NCBI RefSeq assembly: GCF_028769735.1
Contig: NC_088172.1
Location: forward strand, 65,627,075 to 65,691,074
Direction of reading: 5' to 3'
Length of the DNA: 64,000 bases
DNA from: Zonotrichia leucophrys gambelii
Lineage: Eukaryota > Chordata > Aves > Passeriformes > Passerellidae
Shown: positions 23,546 through 35,210 of the stretch, one piece after another
How the letters are laid out: the number at the start of each line of letters is the position of its first letter
Numbering within the stretch: the first letter of the stretch is position 1
Translations under genes and position numbers: made by a program
The notes under the pieces: model-generated
Databases searched by the model: none
Seen by the model: the letters and a program-made list of their open reading frames with translations, nothing else
What the model was told of the DNA's origin: nothing

Positions 23546-26500
23546 AAGTATAAAAATCAATTTCCCTGACTGGAAAACTGTGCATCTGTGAAGTCTTATT
23601 AGCCATAATGAACCTAAAGAGATTCTATCCTGATTTGGGCCCTTAAAGCTAAATGGTGAGAACACTTCCTCAGATCTCCAATATTCTCTTATGCAACAAA
23701 CACCAGATTCCAGCCCTTTGTGCATAACTGTATCCCATCTCTAAACCCACTCAGTACTATCCCTGAGGCAGCACCCAGCAGTCAGGTAATCTGCCTGAAG
23801 CTAATCTCATTTAAGACATCCACTACACTTAAAACAAGAGTAGCTGTGGCTACTCCTGGACTCTCTAAGTGCTGACCTATGGTTTTCACATTGTAGGCAC
23901 ACAGCACCTTCCCTGCAATAATTCACCAATTAACACAAGTGTGCCTTCAGTCCTTATCTCTACTGGACCTAGAACATCATGTGCCATCTGAGTGGATTCA
24001 AACTATTTCTTGGATTATGCTTTGTTAGTCTAAGTTCCAAAGTGGAAATTGTTCCTTTTGGATTTTGAAGGAAAAATAAAAAAAATGCCTTATGATTCTT
24101 GTGTGGAAACTGTACTTGAAACTCTGTGGCTTCATACCTTTATAGTTATAAAATATTTACCTCAGTGGCTGTTTGGTTTCTTTTAAGGCTTGCTTCATCC
24201 TCAGAATTGCTTTATATTTCTTTCAGTGGTTATGCTATTGCTAGAAATTAATACAATGCATTTAATAATGAATGGCATTAATTTAATGTTATGAGATTTT
24301 TTTTTCCTTAAATGTCTCTTTGATGTGGTGAATGTTGCTTTATTTTGTAGCATCTTATGATGTAGGGTTTTCCTCTAAGAGGCTCACACTTCAGAGGGGG
24401 GACAGGATCCTTGGCCTTGCAGTCTCTCACTGAGTGACTGAATGGAAGAGGGGAGAGGACCAGCATCACATTTCCCTCTGGTTTGCTCTGAGACAGAAGG
24501 TTATAAAGAACCTCATTAATCATGGTGTGGTGTTGGTCAGACATTTGTAGTTCAGTAATACTTAGATCACAATGACTTGGGGTATGAAAATTATATTTTA
24601 ATTTGTTGAGACAGTTTATAGTTTCAGGATGAATGATTACAGACAAGCCTGTAGTAGATTACTAGGCTTGAAACTCTCAAAAAATCTGCAGTAGTTTGGA
24701 TTTGACTTTATAGCAACACTGGAGCCAGTGTGTTAGCTTGAGACTCTTCTGTCAGTCTGAAACAGGTCAGGCTAAAATTGCCAGGGCCAGTGTGCACACA
24801 CAGACACACACACACATCCCCACTGAACTCTGTCTTAATGAATTTTACAGCTTGGATCTGCCTTGGGAAAACTAAGGTCTCTTGGTTTCTTGGGAAATGT
24901 GGTTGTTAGAACATTGATATAACAGTGTTTGACCTTCAGCCCAAAATGAATGCCTAAGACATATATTAGTACATATATTAGTACATGGTTTTGTCTATAA
25001 AATTATAAGCAAATGATTGTTTAAAAAATAGTAGCTCAAGCATTAGAATCTGAGGTGCACTTTTGGAGTCATGTAATATAAAAATAAATAGTCCTATACC
25101 AAAGCAGATCCTCAGTCTGAATTAATTTCTCTATAAAACTGAACCCCTATCCCCATGTAAAATAGTATCATTAACCCTGAAGAATGTTTTTATTGAAATA
25201 CTGACTTTCCTATGAAATTTAATGTGCTGGTAGAATTTAAGTACTGTGCCCAAGAAGCATTTTTTTAAACACTAGAAATTATAGTTGTAATAATTACAAT
25301 ACAAGACTCTATAAACTGCTCTGCCAGGGCCCTCAGTTCTTACCAAAATGTGCTGGGAAATCATTTACTGTTCACGTTGTGTTTGGAACGTCCCCAGGAG
25401 CTTAGCTAACTTTACACCACAAATGATGTCCAGTTCTGTGTGCTGTGTACTGGCTTGCCCGTGCTCTGCACAGAATGGCCACTACAGGGATGCCTTTCCT
25501 TTGCAGGAGGCGGGATGTTCTCCTTCTTAAATGGTGATTCAGTTTTGAGGTGGTTTCAAAGTCTGGCCACGCCAGCAGAAAGGAATATTTTTATTTTTTT
25601 TTTAATCTAAGCAGGTTTGCAGATGATGACAAGTTCCATCACATTCAGCCATATTGGGGAAGGCACTGTGACTGTGATGAAAGAGGAGGACTGTGGCAAG
25701 ACAGCCTCAGAAAAATTGTATGCCAATTGCTTTTATTTGTGTCTATAATTTTTATTAGTGGATTGGAAACTGTACCAGATTCAGATTCATACATTCAAAA
25801 TTTAAACACACACCCCTCTATAGTTTTGAAGGCTCAGCCATTCACTTGCTGGTGTTCTTCTCATTTACTTCTTACTAAGTGTACTTTTCAGAAAAAAAAT
25901 TTAATACTAATAAAAACATACACTATCAGCTCAGACCAAGAGGTTTACTCACTCAGCACTCAGTCCTTCATTAGGCAATCTAGACTTTGTTAAAAAATAA
26001 CACATACAATTCAAGAACCTGCTCCTCTTTATTTGGCAAGATAGGTGTTTACTGCACAGAAAAAGGTATGGTTTACATTGTGTGTAATTCTTTGTGTTTT
26101 GTAGAGAAGAGAATAATTTTCAACTTAAGTGCTAAGAATTAATTCCTGTTACCAGAAATTTCCTTCTGTTTGGCAACACTTCTGTTGAAGATCATGAGCA
26201 CTGTAACAGATGTGGTGTCTGCTGAGAGTTCTTCTCCTGCACTAATTTAATTACTATTGTATTATGAAGAAATAAACACAGACTAATTATTGATATGCCT
26301 GTTTCTCTGTTCAGATATTGTTGTTTATGAGCATGCTGCTTACTCTTCTTTCAAGGCACAATTTTTTAAGTTGGTTCCTCTGAAATCTTTGCTTTTTCCC
26401 TAGAGCAGTCTTATTCTGGCTTTTACTTTTTATCCTATTCACATAATTTGTGCTAGAAAGAGTCCCTAAACTAGAAAAGGTTGTGTGTAAAATGTGGCAT

Positions 26501-27165
26501 GTTTTTCTTCCACTAATTAACTTTTTGAACATGTAATTTTTAGCATTTTAAGTGTAATGTGGCAAAAAACCCAGAAATTTAAGCTGTGCATTAAGTAAGG
26601 AAGAACCTTAATTATTATTTTATTTTGAGTATTTCTCTGGATAATCTCTTTTGGTGGCTTGTGGTTCATGGATTGGAGCATGTATTAAAAACACTGGTAA
26701 GCCATCCTGCGTTTAAATGTGTCCAACTGTCCTTGAGCTGGTATAACCTACTCCTCTTTAACATTCAATTTCCTGGAATTTTTGAAACCATGATGTCTAT
26801 TTACATGTGTTCTGCAGACTGAAATCCTGAAGGAAAAGTGCTGTCTCAAAAGGGTGGAAACAGAAAAAATACAAGGAATGCATCAGATGTAGACATTGAT
26901 GTGCCTGTGTGGCTGTGAAATGAAAAAAATACAAAGAAAAGGATGGCTAAACTCCATGCATTGCTGAATCTTTCTTTAAGAGCTTGAAACAGTTGCACCT
27001 TTTTCTATGTTTTTCCTGAGGTAATTAATTACAGATGGGGTTTCTTTCTAACAGGTTATCTTTCTATCCCTTTTCAGACTTTTTTTGATTTGTGCATTGT
27101 TTTAAATGTACCTAAGTGTAATGGTTAATTGTGCAGAGAATATTATTTAGCAAAAGACATCATAC
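23546..27165. other. Non-coding DNA with short simple repeats
   Basis: Contains a short (CA)n stretch at 24794-24816 and a 12-bp tandem pair (ATATATTAGTAC) at about 24961-24984. A 147-codon plus frame at 25550-25993 has no recognisable domain. A GC-richer patch at 25330-25530 is unexplained. Confidence 0.55.
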
Positions 27166-27248
27166 TATTTTCTATTCTATTCTATTCTATTCTATTCTAT
27201 TCTATTCTATTCTATTCTATTCTATTCTATTCTATTCCATTCTATTCT
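27166..27248. repeat. (TCTAT)n pentanucleotide array
   Basis: About 16 consecutive TCTAT units, pure from about 27171 to 27236, with one TTCCAT variant before the end. A run of nine or more G follows at about 27299-27308. Confidence 0.97.
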
Positions 27249-27308
27249 GATTTTCCCAAGTTATGAAGTGTTTGAAATTAACATTTTGTGAGGGTTTTGG
27301 GGGGGGGG

Positions 27309-29463
27309 TGGTTTAGCAGCCTAGCTATTATGTAAAATTACCGTGGAATTATGTGAACTATTTTGCCAAAGAATAAATCAAGGCTGAGAAATCGATATTA
27401 TGAATCCATTTCTGAATACAACAACCTGAAATGAGAAAGGAGTATTCAGGGACCAATTAAAGATGCCCAGTAGAGAACCTTGCTTTACATTGAATAGATT
27501 TGTTAACAGGCTAAGTTCCTTGCAGATTCAGGCCTAATTTATGCTTATTATTCTAAAAATTTTAAAAATCCCGAAAAACAAAACAATCAAACACAGGCTG
27601 AGTATTGCTGTAGCAATCATGTGGGGTGGAATTGTGGTTTAAAGTGCTCACTGTTTCCTTTTCTTACAAAATGGTAGTGATGCAGTGTGACTGAAATGCA
27701 ACACTTACACAAGCAATGTCTGTGGCCTTCACTCACAAAGAGAATCACACAATTTTATTTGCAAGAGTGATTTAAAAAATAGTATACTCTGCTGACATGG
27801 CATAATTGCATAATTTCAAATGGTGCAGACTTCACTTATTTATTTTAAAATTAATTGTACTGTGAATGGCCTGGCCCTCCCTGAAGTGGACTGATACTCC
27901 TGGAAGACACAGTATTTATTGTTTTGGGAAAAAAAATCAGGAAATTCTTTGCTCTAAAAGCAAAGATCTTTACAAGTAGAAAAAAGTTACCAGGGTGATA
28001 GAAAACTACCTTGAACCAAAAGTAGGTTTTAGGCTGTAGATGTCACATTTGTGGAGGAAAATCTGCAAATTTTGACAACATTTTCATGGTTGAGCAGGAA
28101 GTTTAAATTGAGAGATGTGAGGCATAAACACTCTCCCTTTTCATTTGACAGAGCACTTATTTATGAAGTTACTACTTCTTTGTTTCACTGTTCATAAAGG
28201 AATAAAACAGAGAAGAGTGGTATATTATGAACATATGGACACTACCTTGTGCTATGATTTGCAAGATGTGGGAGACAGGGAATCCCTGAGTATCATCCAG
28301 GGGTGTTGCCTTGGTGGGGAGTGAGGCAAGGAAAGGTGAAAGGAGAGCTGAGCTGGTCAGGATTTGGCTGAGACTATGCCATTGTCTCTTTCAAATCTGA
28401 ATGGTGAAATTGTAGGTAGGAAGGTAACAGATAATATATTCTGTATCTGTAAAAGCTATGTCAGTGAATGGCATGTATGTATCATGTTAACTAGGTACTA
28501 ATTTGCTTAATTTCCCAGTAACCCCAGTTGCCTGAAAATGCCATTGTTCTTATGAATAAATTTCTGTATGTCTGTACATTTTCCTAAAAAAAAATAATAT
28601 CAATAAATTTAGAAATAAATTAATTTTATAGTGAAGCTTAGGCTAGACACTCCTCTCTGGTGAACAAAGAGATAAGTAAGGAGTTATATTGTTGTTTGAG
28701 GATGACATATATGGGAGTGGGTCTATCTTATCCTCAGACAAATAAAGCTCAGGGCTTCTTACAGGATTCCTGAGCCATGGTGAACTATCCTTTCTGGAGG
28801 ATGATATGAATAACAAAGAAATAATCTCCCCAAAGACGAGCAAGGATACCTTTGTTGTGCCAGATTTGTTATATTTTCAAAATTTGGTGAATATAACAGT
28901 TAAACTCTAAAAGCAGTTCAGTTCCATCTTGATAATGGAACCCTACTCCTGCATAATAAACCAGACTTAGCTTGATCAGTCTTTTGGATGCCTATTCTTC
29001 AAAGAAAAGTTCAGTAGGTTCTTGCTTGTGTTATAGGCTATTTTCCTGCAGCTTTGTGCTAGAAGCAAGCTCTAGGAAAATGTTTCAATTTTCCTTGTGG
29101 TGAACAACTTGTTCAAATCCCCTAATCCTTGAAAACCCCTTCAGCTCCTTTTTTTGTTTCCCCGGTGCTTTTTGTTCATCTGTGTTTTCAATTGGATTAG
29201 AAAGACAAATCATGTTTAAAAAAATCCTAATGTGGTTTGCCAAAAATCCAATTGTAACAATGAACCATTGCCTGAGGCAGGAAGCTATAAGAGCGAAGGC
29301 AATGGGAAGTTAGCAAACATGACAACATTGAGAAGTGAGAACCTGTAGAGACAAATACATAGATACAATACCTATGTGTTGTTTTGCTTTGTTTATGGTG
29401 AAAATTACCAAGACTGAAATGGAAACCATGCCAGCAATTCATGGAATATAATGTTTATTGCAG
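27309..29463. other. AT-rich non-coding DNA, no gene seen
   Basis: No open frame above 71 codons and no repeat family recognised. A GC-richer patch at 28255-28380 is unexplained. Confidence 0.6.
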
Positions 29464-29657
29464 GAAATGAAGATTATAGGATGTGGGTATGTCATAGGAC
29501 TGGAAGTGCAGCTGAAAGCAGCAAAGGTCTTTGTACAGGTCTTCGGGGAGATGATGAAGTAAACAACTCTGAGGTTGAGCATAAACTTACAAAGCTGGAA
29601 ATCACATCTGTTAAAACAGATCTGTGGGACAATTGGTTGGTGAGCCCAACAGGAAAG
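29464..29657 (+). CDS. Candidate internal exon (unrecognised)
   Basis: The 194-nt segment follows an acceptor (AATGTTTATTGCAG) and ends at AAAG before GTAATG. One frame is open across it. The predicted peptide is acidic and polar, passing through LRGDDEVNNSEVEHKLTKLE. The frame would need one base from an upstream exon and end in phase 0. The pyrimidine tract is weak and no partner exon is seen, so a chance open frame or a non-coding RNA exon is as likely. Confidence 0.2.
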
Positions 29658-29996
29658 GTAATGAGTAGTGATGTATTTTGTCTAAATTAGAGGTTAAAGC
29701 AAGCAGCATCAGATGATCGCTAATCCCCCAAAGTGGAAGACCACCAATGCAAAGAAATATATTTGAGTTAAAAGAGGACTGGTGTTTGTGTCCTTTAGAT
29801 ATATCAGGAGAATGGCCAGACAGAAGACAAGCTGGAAAACAGAAGATTGGAAAGTATGTCCTCACCTCTAAGAATTAGATCTGCCTGACAGAGGGTGTAG
29901 GTATAAGAGTATGAAGCAGTTCTGTAAGAAACACTGGAAAACAGAATGAGCAAATAGACCTTAGGCTCAAGAGATTTATACAGTATCTCAGAAACA

Positions 29997-30130
29997 TTGA
30001 AGATCCTGAGTTGAAAGGATCATTAAGTCCGAATCCTTTCTGTGTACAGGACAGCCCCAAGAATTACACCGTGTGCCTCAGAGTGTTGTCCAAATTCTTC
30101 CTGAACTCTTCTCAGGTGACCACTTCAATG
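29997..30130 (-). mobile_element. CR1 LINE fragment, antisense
   Basis: The plus strand reads ATCCTGAGTTGAAAGGATCA, then TGTGTACAGGACAGCCCCAA, CACCGTGTGCCTCAGAG and TTGTCCAAATTCTTCCTGAACTC, then GGTGACCACTTC. This is the order found in the antisense of an avian CR1 subfamily 3' end. Confidence 0.8.
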
Positions 30131-31473
30131 TAAGAGAAGATTCAGGTGACTAAATCTAATGACAAAAATGAGGACTTGAGTCTAGAGGAGGAACAAAATG
30201 AAGATGTCAAGAATTTGGAGGAAATGTTCATAGAAGATTTTGAAAGAAAGGTATAGAGATTGTCTTGCTTTTTGCATGGGAATAGGTCTGGTTCTTGAGA
30301 CCTGTGAATTTTATTTACACTATCTTACCCCAAGAGCTTTTGACACTGACGATATCCATGACTTTTATGTCTCCTGGTGTAGCATTTAATCTTCTATTGC
30401 AGTCTGTAGAATTGGTTTAAACTCCTGAGATCTGCATTGAGGTCTAGTGCATAGAGAAAAGTGCAGAATAGGTGTAGAATGCCTTTCTAGAAATGCTTGA
30501 CTGCTTCTAATTACAGAGGACTGCTGTCACCAAAAAAAAAGTTCTTCAGAAAATTTATTCCTGTTTTCCTTTCGTTTTGTTTATTATTTTAGTATTACTT
30601 AGTCTTTGCATCCAGAAATATTCTTAATAAATAAGGAATAATGCCAGCATTCCAGTGCTAGCAGATCAGTTAACTCTACTGTATACATTTAATTTCTAAT
30701 ATATGATTTCAAATTCACATGGACATAAAAATATAAAAAATAGAAATATAATATTTTAAGGCAAGTGGTGGAAGACCTATCACTTAAATTATGCAAAATA
30801 TGACCCCATCTGAGGGGTTCAGGCATATATTGAGGCGAAGAGTCATGTGTTGGCCAGGATAGGACAAGATGACCTAAGAGCTCTTTTATCTATAATTGCG
30901 TGTTTATGTTCCCAATGTTTTCCCATAGTTTAGTAACAAGACAAGCATGCAGCTGGATTTAATGTCCAAATTACCTCTAAGACTTTAAGCATGATACCTC
31001 TGTGAATGGCAGAAACATGACATATATAATATCATGAGTAATAGCAGTTTTACCAGAAATGCCATAATGAAGGAATGACATGTGTTCTAAGGATCATCTG
31101 AAATGCCAAGTTCATATTAGTACTTATTTTTAATGTATTATTTAAGCTAAATTATGGTATAACTTTTGGATATATATAGATATAACTTGTAGATCTATAT
31201 ATGATTTTGTGCACATGGACACACACCCAGTCACACCATGCTGTTTATTGAAGTCCTGTTCAATGTGATCTCTGATCTCTATTATTTTTAGTAAACCCTG
31301 TCACCAGTAAGTCAAACAGAGGAAAAAGATCAGAATTTTAAAGACTTTCAATGAGAAATACAAGAATACAGAACTGCAAGAGTTCATAATATCAAATCCC
31401 ATCCTACCTATATGATGACCGAAATTTCCGGTAATCCTTTATGGAAATTTAGTAAAATTCATCTTTAAAGTTT
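30131..31473. other. AT-rich non-coding DNA
   Basis: Apart from a possible CR1 tail at 30785-30905 nothing is recognised. AT-rich dyad sequence occurs around 31170-31202. Confidence 0.55.
30785..30905 (+). mobile_element. Possible degenerate CR1 3' tail, sense
   Basis: GGCCAGGATAGGACAAGATGACCTAAGAGCTC followed by TTTTATCTATAATTGCG resembles the CR1 3' end (ggttggactagatgacct...cttccatctctaattctgtg). Divergence is high and the 5' limit is uncertain. Confidence 0.4.
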
Positions 31474-31516
31474 ACTAGGTTTCTTTCCTTCACTAACAGG
31501 AGGAAAGAAACCTAGT
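31474..31516. repeat. Perfect 16-bp inverted repeat with 11-nt loop
   Basis: The left arm ACTAGGTTTCTTTCCT (31474-31489) is the exact reverse complement of 31501-31516. The 11-nt loop TCACTAACAGG allows two more pairs as RNA (U-G, C-G), giving an 18-bp stem with a 7-nt loop. It is mixed-sequence rather than an AT repeat. No repeat family is evident, and outer pairing is too weak to call it a microRNA precursor. Confidence 0.95.
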
Positions 31517-32344
31517 TAGAGGTTCCACAGGAATGTTGTTTCAGAACTCTGCATATGAAAAATTACATTTTCCTTATTCGTAGTGGAAAAGCATCCATTG
31601 CTAAAGTCTGCCTGCCCGTTTCAATTGCTGTTCTAAGAAGATCTTTTCCCTCCTGTCTACCATTCTTATCTTTGTCCAAACACTTTCAGAAAGGAATCAT
31701 AATTTCCTTACCCTTTGTTCTGACAGGCTATGTAAATAAATAATCTTTGAATTTTCCTACTTTATCTCAGTTGTGCAGGGCAGATCTAAGTTTTTGTGTA
31801 TTTGCTTTGCTTTGTTACAGTCAGTAGCATAACTTTAAAATAATATGAAAAAATTTAACATATTTGTCAAAACATTAGTAACTTTAAACTCCTTTTGACT
31901 TTTTTCATTGCTATGGCAATAACTGACAATGAAGAATGGAGACATTTTGGAGGCAAAATTCAAAAAGCCAGTTTGATTTTGAGCAATATATATTAATCTT
32001 CCTCATTGAGAAACAGATAACTCCATATTAACAATTGGCCTTTTTGTTTGTACAGGTTAAGGAATGAGTTGCTAGGAATACCTGCTTGATTTATGAGAAG
32101 TATGTTCATGCTAAAATAGGAAAGCAGTTCTCTCTGGGAGTGTGTTCCTGTGGCAATTAATCCCGGCTTGTGTTGGTTTCCCATGAGCAGGAGCACTATA
32201 ACATGAATTGAAGACTCCTCTCATTCTGCAGTCAGTCAGTATTGCATGGTGCTTATTCTCTGTAGTCACTTTTCATTCATGATTATCCAGTTTACAGGAC
32301 AAATTCTTATTTGCTCTTGCATTAACCTGACTTGCTATGTGTAT
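31517..32344. other. AT-rich non-coding DNA, no gene seen
   Basis: Nothing recognisable up to the CR1 at 32346. Confidence 0.6.
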
Positions 32345-32345
32345 G

Positions 32346-32975
32346 GAATCATACAGTCAATAAGGCTGGAAAAGACTTCTAAGATCATTGAGTCTGACTT
32401 TTTACTAAACAGCACCTTGTCAACTAAACCATAGCACTAGGTGCCACATCCAGTCATTCCTGGAACCCTCCTAGGGATTGTGACTCCATGGCTTCCCTGG
32501 GCAGCCTATTCCAATTCTTAACAACCCTTTCAGGAAGTTGAGGAAATTGAGGAAATTCTTCCTAATGTCCAACCTCAGCCTCCCTTGGTTTGGCTTGAGG
32601 CTTTGTCCTCTGGTCCTGTCTCTTGCTGCCTGGGAGAAGAGACTGACATCCATCTGGCTCCACCCTCCTTTCAGGTGTTTGTAGAGGGCAATAAGGTCAC
32701 CCTTCAGCCTCCTTTTCTCCAGGATAAACCACCTCCTTCAGCAGTTGTTCATACGACTTGCTTTCTCTACCCCTCACCTGCTCCATTGCTCCTTCTCTGG
32801 ACATGCTCCAGAACCTCAGCGTCCTTCCTGAATAGAGGGGCCCAGAACTGGACACAGGACACAGGATTTGAGGTGCAACCTCACCAATACTAAGCACAGA
32901 AGGGCAATTGCTTCCCTCATCCTTCTGGCCCTACTCTTTTTGATATAGGCCAGGTTGCCACAGCCCATCTTCTCA
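32346..32975 (-). mobile_element. CR1 LINE 3' region, antisense
   Basis: The plus strand runs from GAATCATACAGTCAATAAGG, through AAGACTTCTAAGATCATTGAG, CTTCCCTGGGCAGCCTATTCC, TTCTTCCTAATGTCCAACCT, GGCAATAAGGTCACCCTTCAG and CCTTTTCTCCAGGATAAACC to GGGGCCCAGAACTGGACACA, all antisense CR1 3' UTR and ORF2-end phrases. The match weakens after GATATAGGCCAGGTTGCC at about 32955. Open frames across it on both strands (for example 32585-32893) are not host genes. It is one of the two longer CR1 copies in the window. Confidence 0.92.
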
Positions 32976-35091
32976 CAACCAGTTTTCATTCCATTTTCTT
33001 CTCAGGTCCTTCCAGCTCATGACATCCCTTGCCTCCTCCAGACTGATGACACTTCCTGCAAATCAGGAGTTTGTTGCTGCTGTCTTTGAGGCAACATCAT
33101 TAATACCAAAGGTTCATGATAATCCTCAATCCATTCCTAAAGGACCTTTCCTGGTAAACTCCTCCTGCTGGATTCAGAACTACTTTTTTCATGTTCCACT
33201 CATCAGTCCATTTCTCATCAGAGAACCTACTAATCACCAGTTTAACTAATGACTTCCTGTAGTAATTAATATCAGATGCTAGTAGCCCAGATAAATGAGG
33301 TCTATATTATTGTCTTTGTTTAGGCAATCATTTATTTCATCAAAAGAAAGATGCCAATTTGTATTATGCATTTTACCTCTGATAAACCCATGCCATATTT
33401 TTTCCCTATTTCTATCTCCTTATATTTATTTATTTATTGAATATTTTTCTCCAAACCTGATATACTTTGAATATTTAGGCAAACAGGCTTTTTCAATAAG
33501 TGCACCAAGCTTGCTGCTTACAAACCATATGATACTACCCCATCTTGAAGTAATAAAAAAAAATGGCAAAATACATCCTAATCGTTTCCAACAAAGTAAT
33601 GTAAACAAACAGTCCCAATATACTCAGGCTCATACATTTTCTCCAAAGATTTGCATTCTTTCTCAAGAAAGATAAAATTGATGATAGAGAAAATTTGTTG
33701 GCAAGAAAATTCTTATTACTTTGTTTTAGTTATTAGAATTGGATAGTCCTTCAGTCCTGTATTAAGAAGATTCCCTTTGTAAAATTTGGCAGAATAGATT
33801 CTCCATGTCATATATTTCTTTTCAAGCTAAGGCCTCAGGCTAATTCCTGATTACATCAGTCTATCCCACAACTGGGGTCTGGAATGAAACTTGCAAATCA
33901 GGACAGGAAACCCTTATGGGTACATTGTGTATTCTGGAAATGCTAATTATTAATAGAGACTTTTTTTCTGAATTCATCTGGTCCTAGTCTCTTTTGCTAA
34001 GTCTTAGACAACTAGATTCTTCAAAGTTCTTTGTGCCTCAGTTTTTTTGGTCAGATTCAGCTGTTCTTGAACTTGATTTGCAAGGACATCAATGCTGTCT
34101 CTTCCTTTCTAGTCTCTACTACACTTGTTTGTCTCATCCAGTAACTCTCCAGTTTAGAAATGGTACTTTGCGGTTCTCATAAAAAAAATGGTAAAACCAT
34201 CTCTTGGGTCAATTTATTCAAGAACAACTTGCCCAAAGCCCATTCTTTGTGTGTATTTGGTTTAATATGGCCCTCTTCAGTTTTCTTCTTTTTCAGCTCC
34301 TGCCACGGTATCTCAGGGAGATTTTCTATTTTACTTTCTCTTAACTTTAAGACTAATATCAAGTTAAAAGAATTTTCAGTCCTTTAAACCCAAGATATTA
34401 TCAAGAAAAATGCCATTTTTTGTTTTACTCATCTATGTTCATTGACTAGCGAGGAAGATCTGTTATTGTTTCCAGCTAGATTCAATGTCCACTTGGGTCT
34501 CTTTCACTCTCATAATGCATTGTTTCTACCTGATGAAAATGGGGTATTTTTAAGCACAAGAAAAGTTTTGCATATATTCTACAGGTAGAAATAGATATCT
34601 AGTGGTTCTTAGTGAGAAGTCATTGCAACTACTCTAGGCCAATTTTTTTAAGTGCAAAACATAAGAAACATTTCCTTTATTCATCTGAAATGAAACACTT
34701 TAGTATTATATCTGAAGTGATTGTCTGTTTTAGTGTGAAATTAAAAGATTTATTTTTTCTTAGATTTGAGATAGCTAATTTTGAAAAAAAAGACAAATAG
34801 TAGCCAATTAAAATGTAGTAATCTGAATTTTTTTATTACTTTTATAATGATAAATTTTTCTTTTTAGAAAACTTGCTCTTGGTGAAATATGTTCTTCATT
34901 TTGAAAAGCAGACAGCATTATTGAAAATGTTTCTGCTTTGAACTGACAAGTAATTACAGATACTCAGTGTATGCTAATTACATGATACATTGAAACCATT
35001 ATATACATGTTGTCTCTTATTCCACACGCAGAATCCTACACTAATTTACTTATTCAATTACTTTTAATTTTTTCCCTTTTATATTTCCCAG
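32976..35091. other. Non-coding DNA, no gene seen
   Basis: 33000-33250 is slightly pyrimidine-rich and might be a diverged continuation of the CR1, but no phrase is convincing. The 126-codon plus frame at 33295-33675 has no recognisable motif. Confidence 0.5.
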
Positions 35092-35210
35092 CACATGGAA
35101 CAGTATTTAGTTTACAGACTCCAGAGCTAGGCACTGAAACAAATGTTCCAAATACCGGGTATGGAAGACATATTCCATCAAAGCTGAGAGAGTTTAACCA
35201 GTCAGTTTAG
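35092..35210 (+). CDS. Candidate terminal coding exon (unrecognised)
   Basis: An excellent acceptor precedes it: a long pyrimidine tract, then TTATATTTCCCAG ending at 35091. The following frame needs one base from an upstream exon and reads 39 residues to TAG at 35208-35210, starting HGTVFSLQTPELGTETN and ending SKLREFNQSV. The segment is richer in GC than its AT-rich flanks. No protein family is recognised, no partner exon is visible, and no close AATAAA follows, so confidence is low. Confidence 0.25.

Noticed and set aside
25550..25993. 147-codon plus open frame
   Set aside because: Composition is typical of translated AT-rich DNA (Phe, Ser, Ile runs) with no recognisable domain.
27166..27248. 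Tandem (TCTAT)n and other arrays as possible CRISPR-like repeats
   Set aside because: The units are contiguous with no unique spacers; they are ordinary microsatellites.
31474..31516. Hairpin as a microRNA precursor
   Set aside because: The stem is at most 18 bp including wobble, and the outer arms do not pair well enough for a precursor.
32585..32893. 102-codon plus open frame
   Set aside because: It is the antisense reading of a CR1 3' region.
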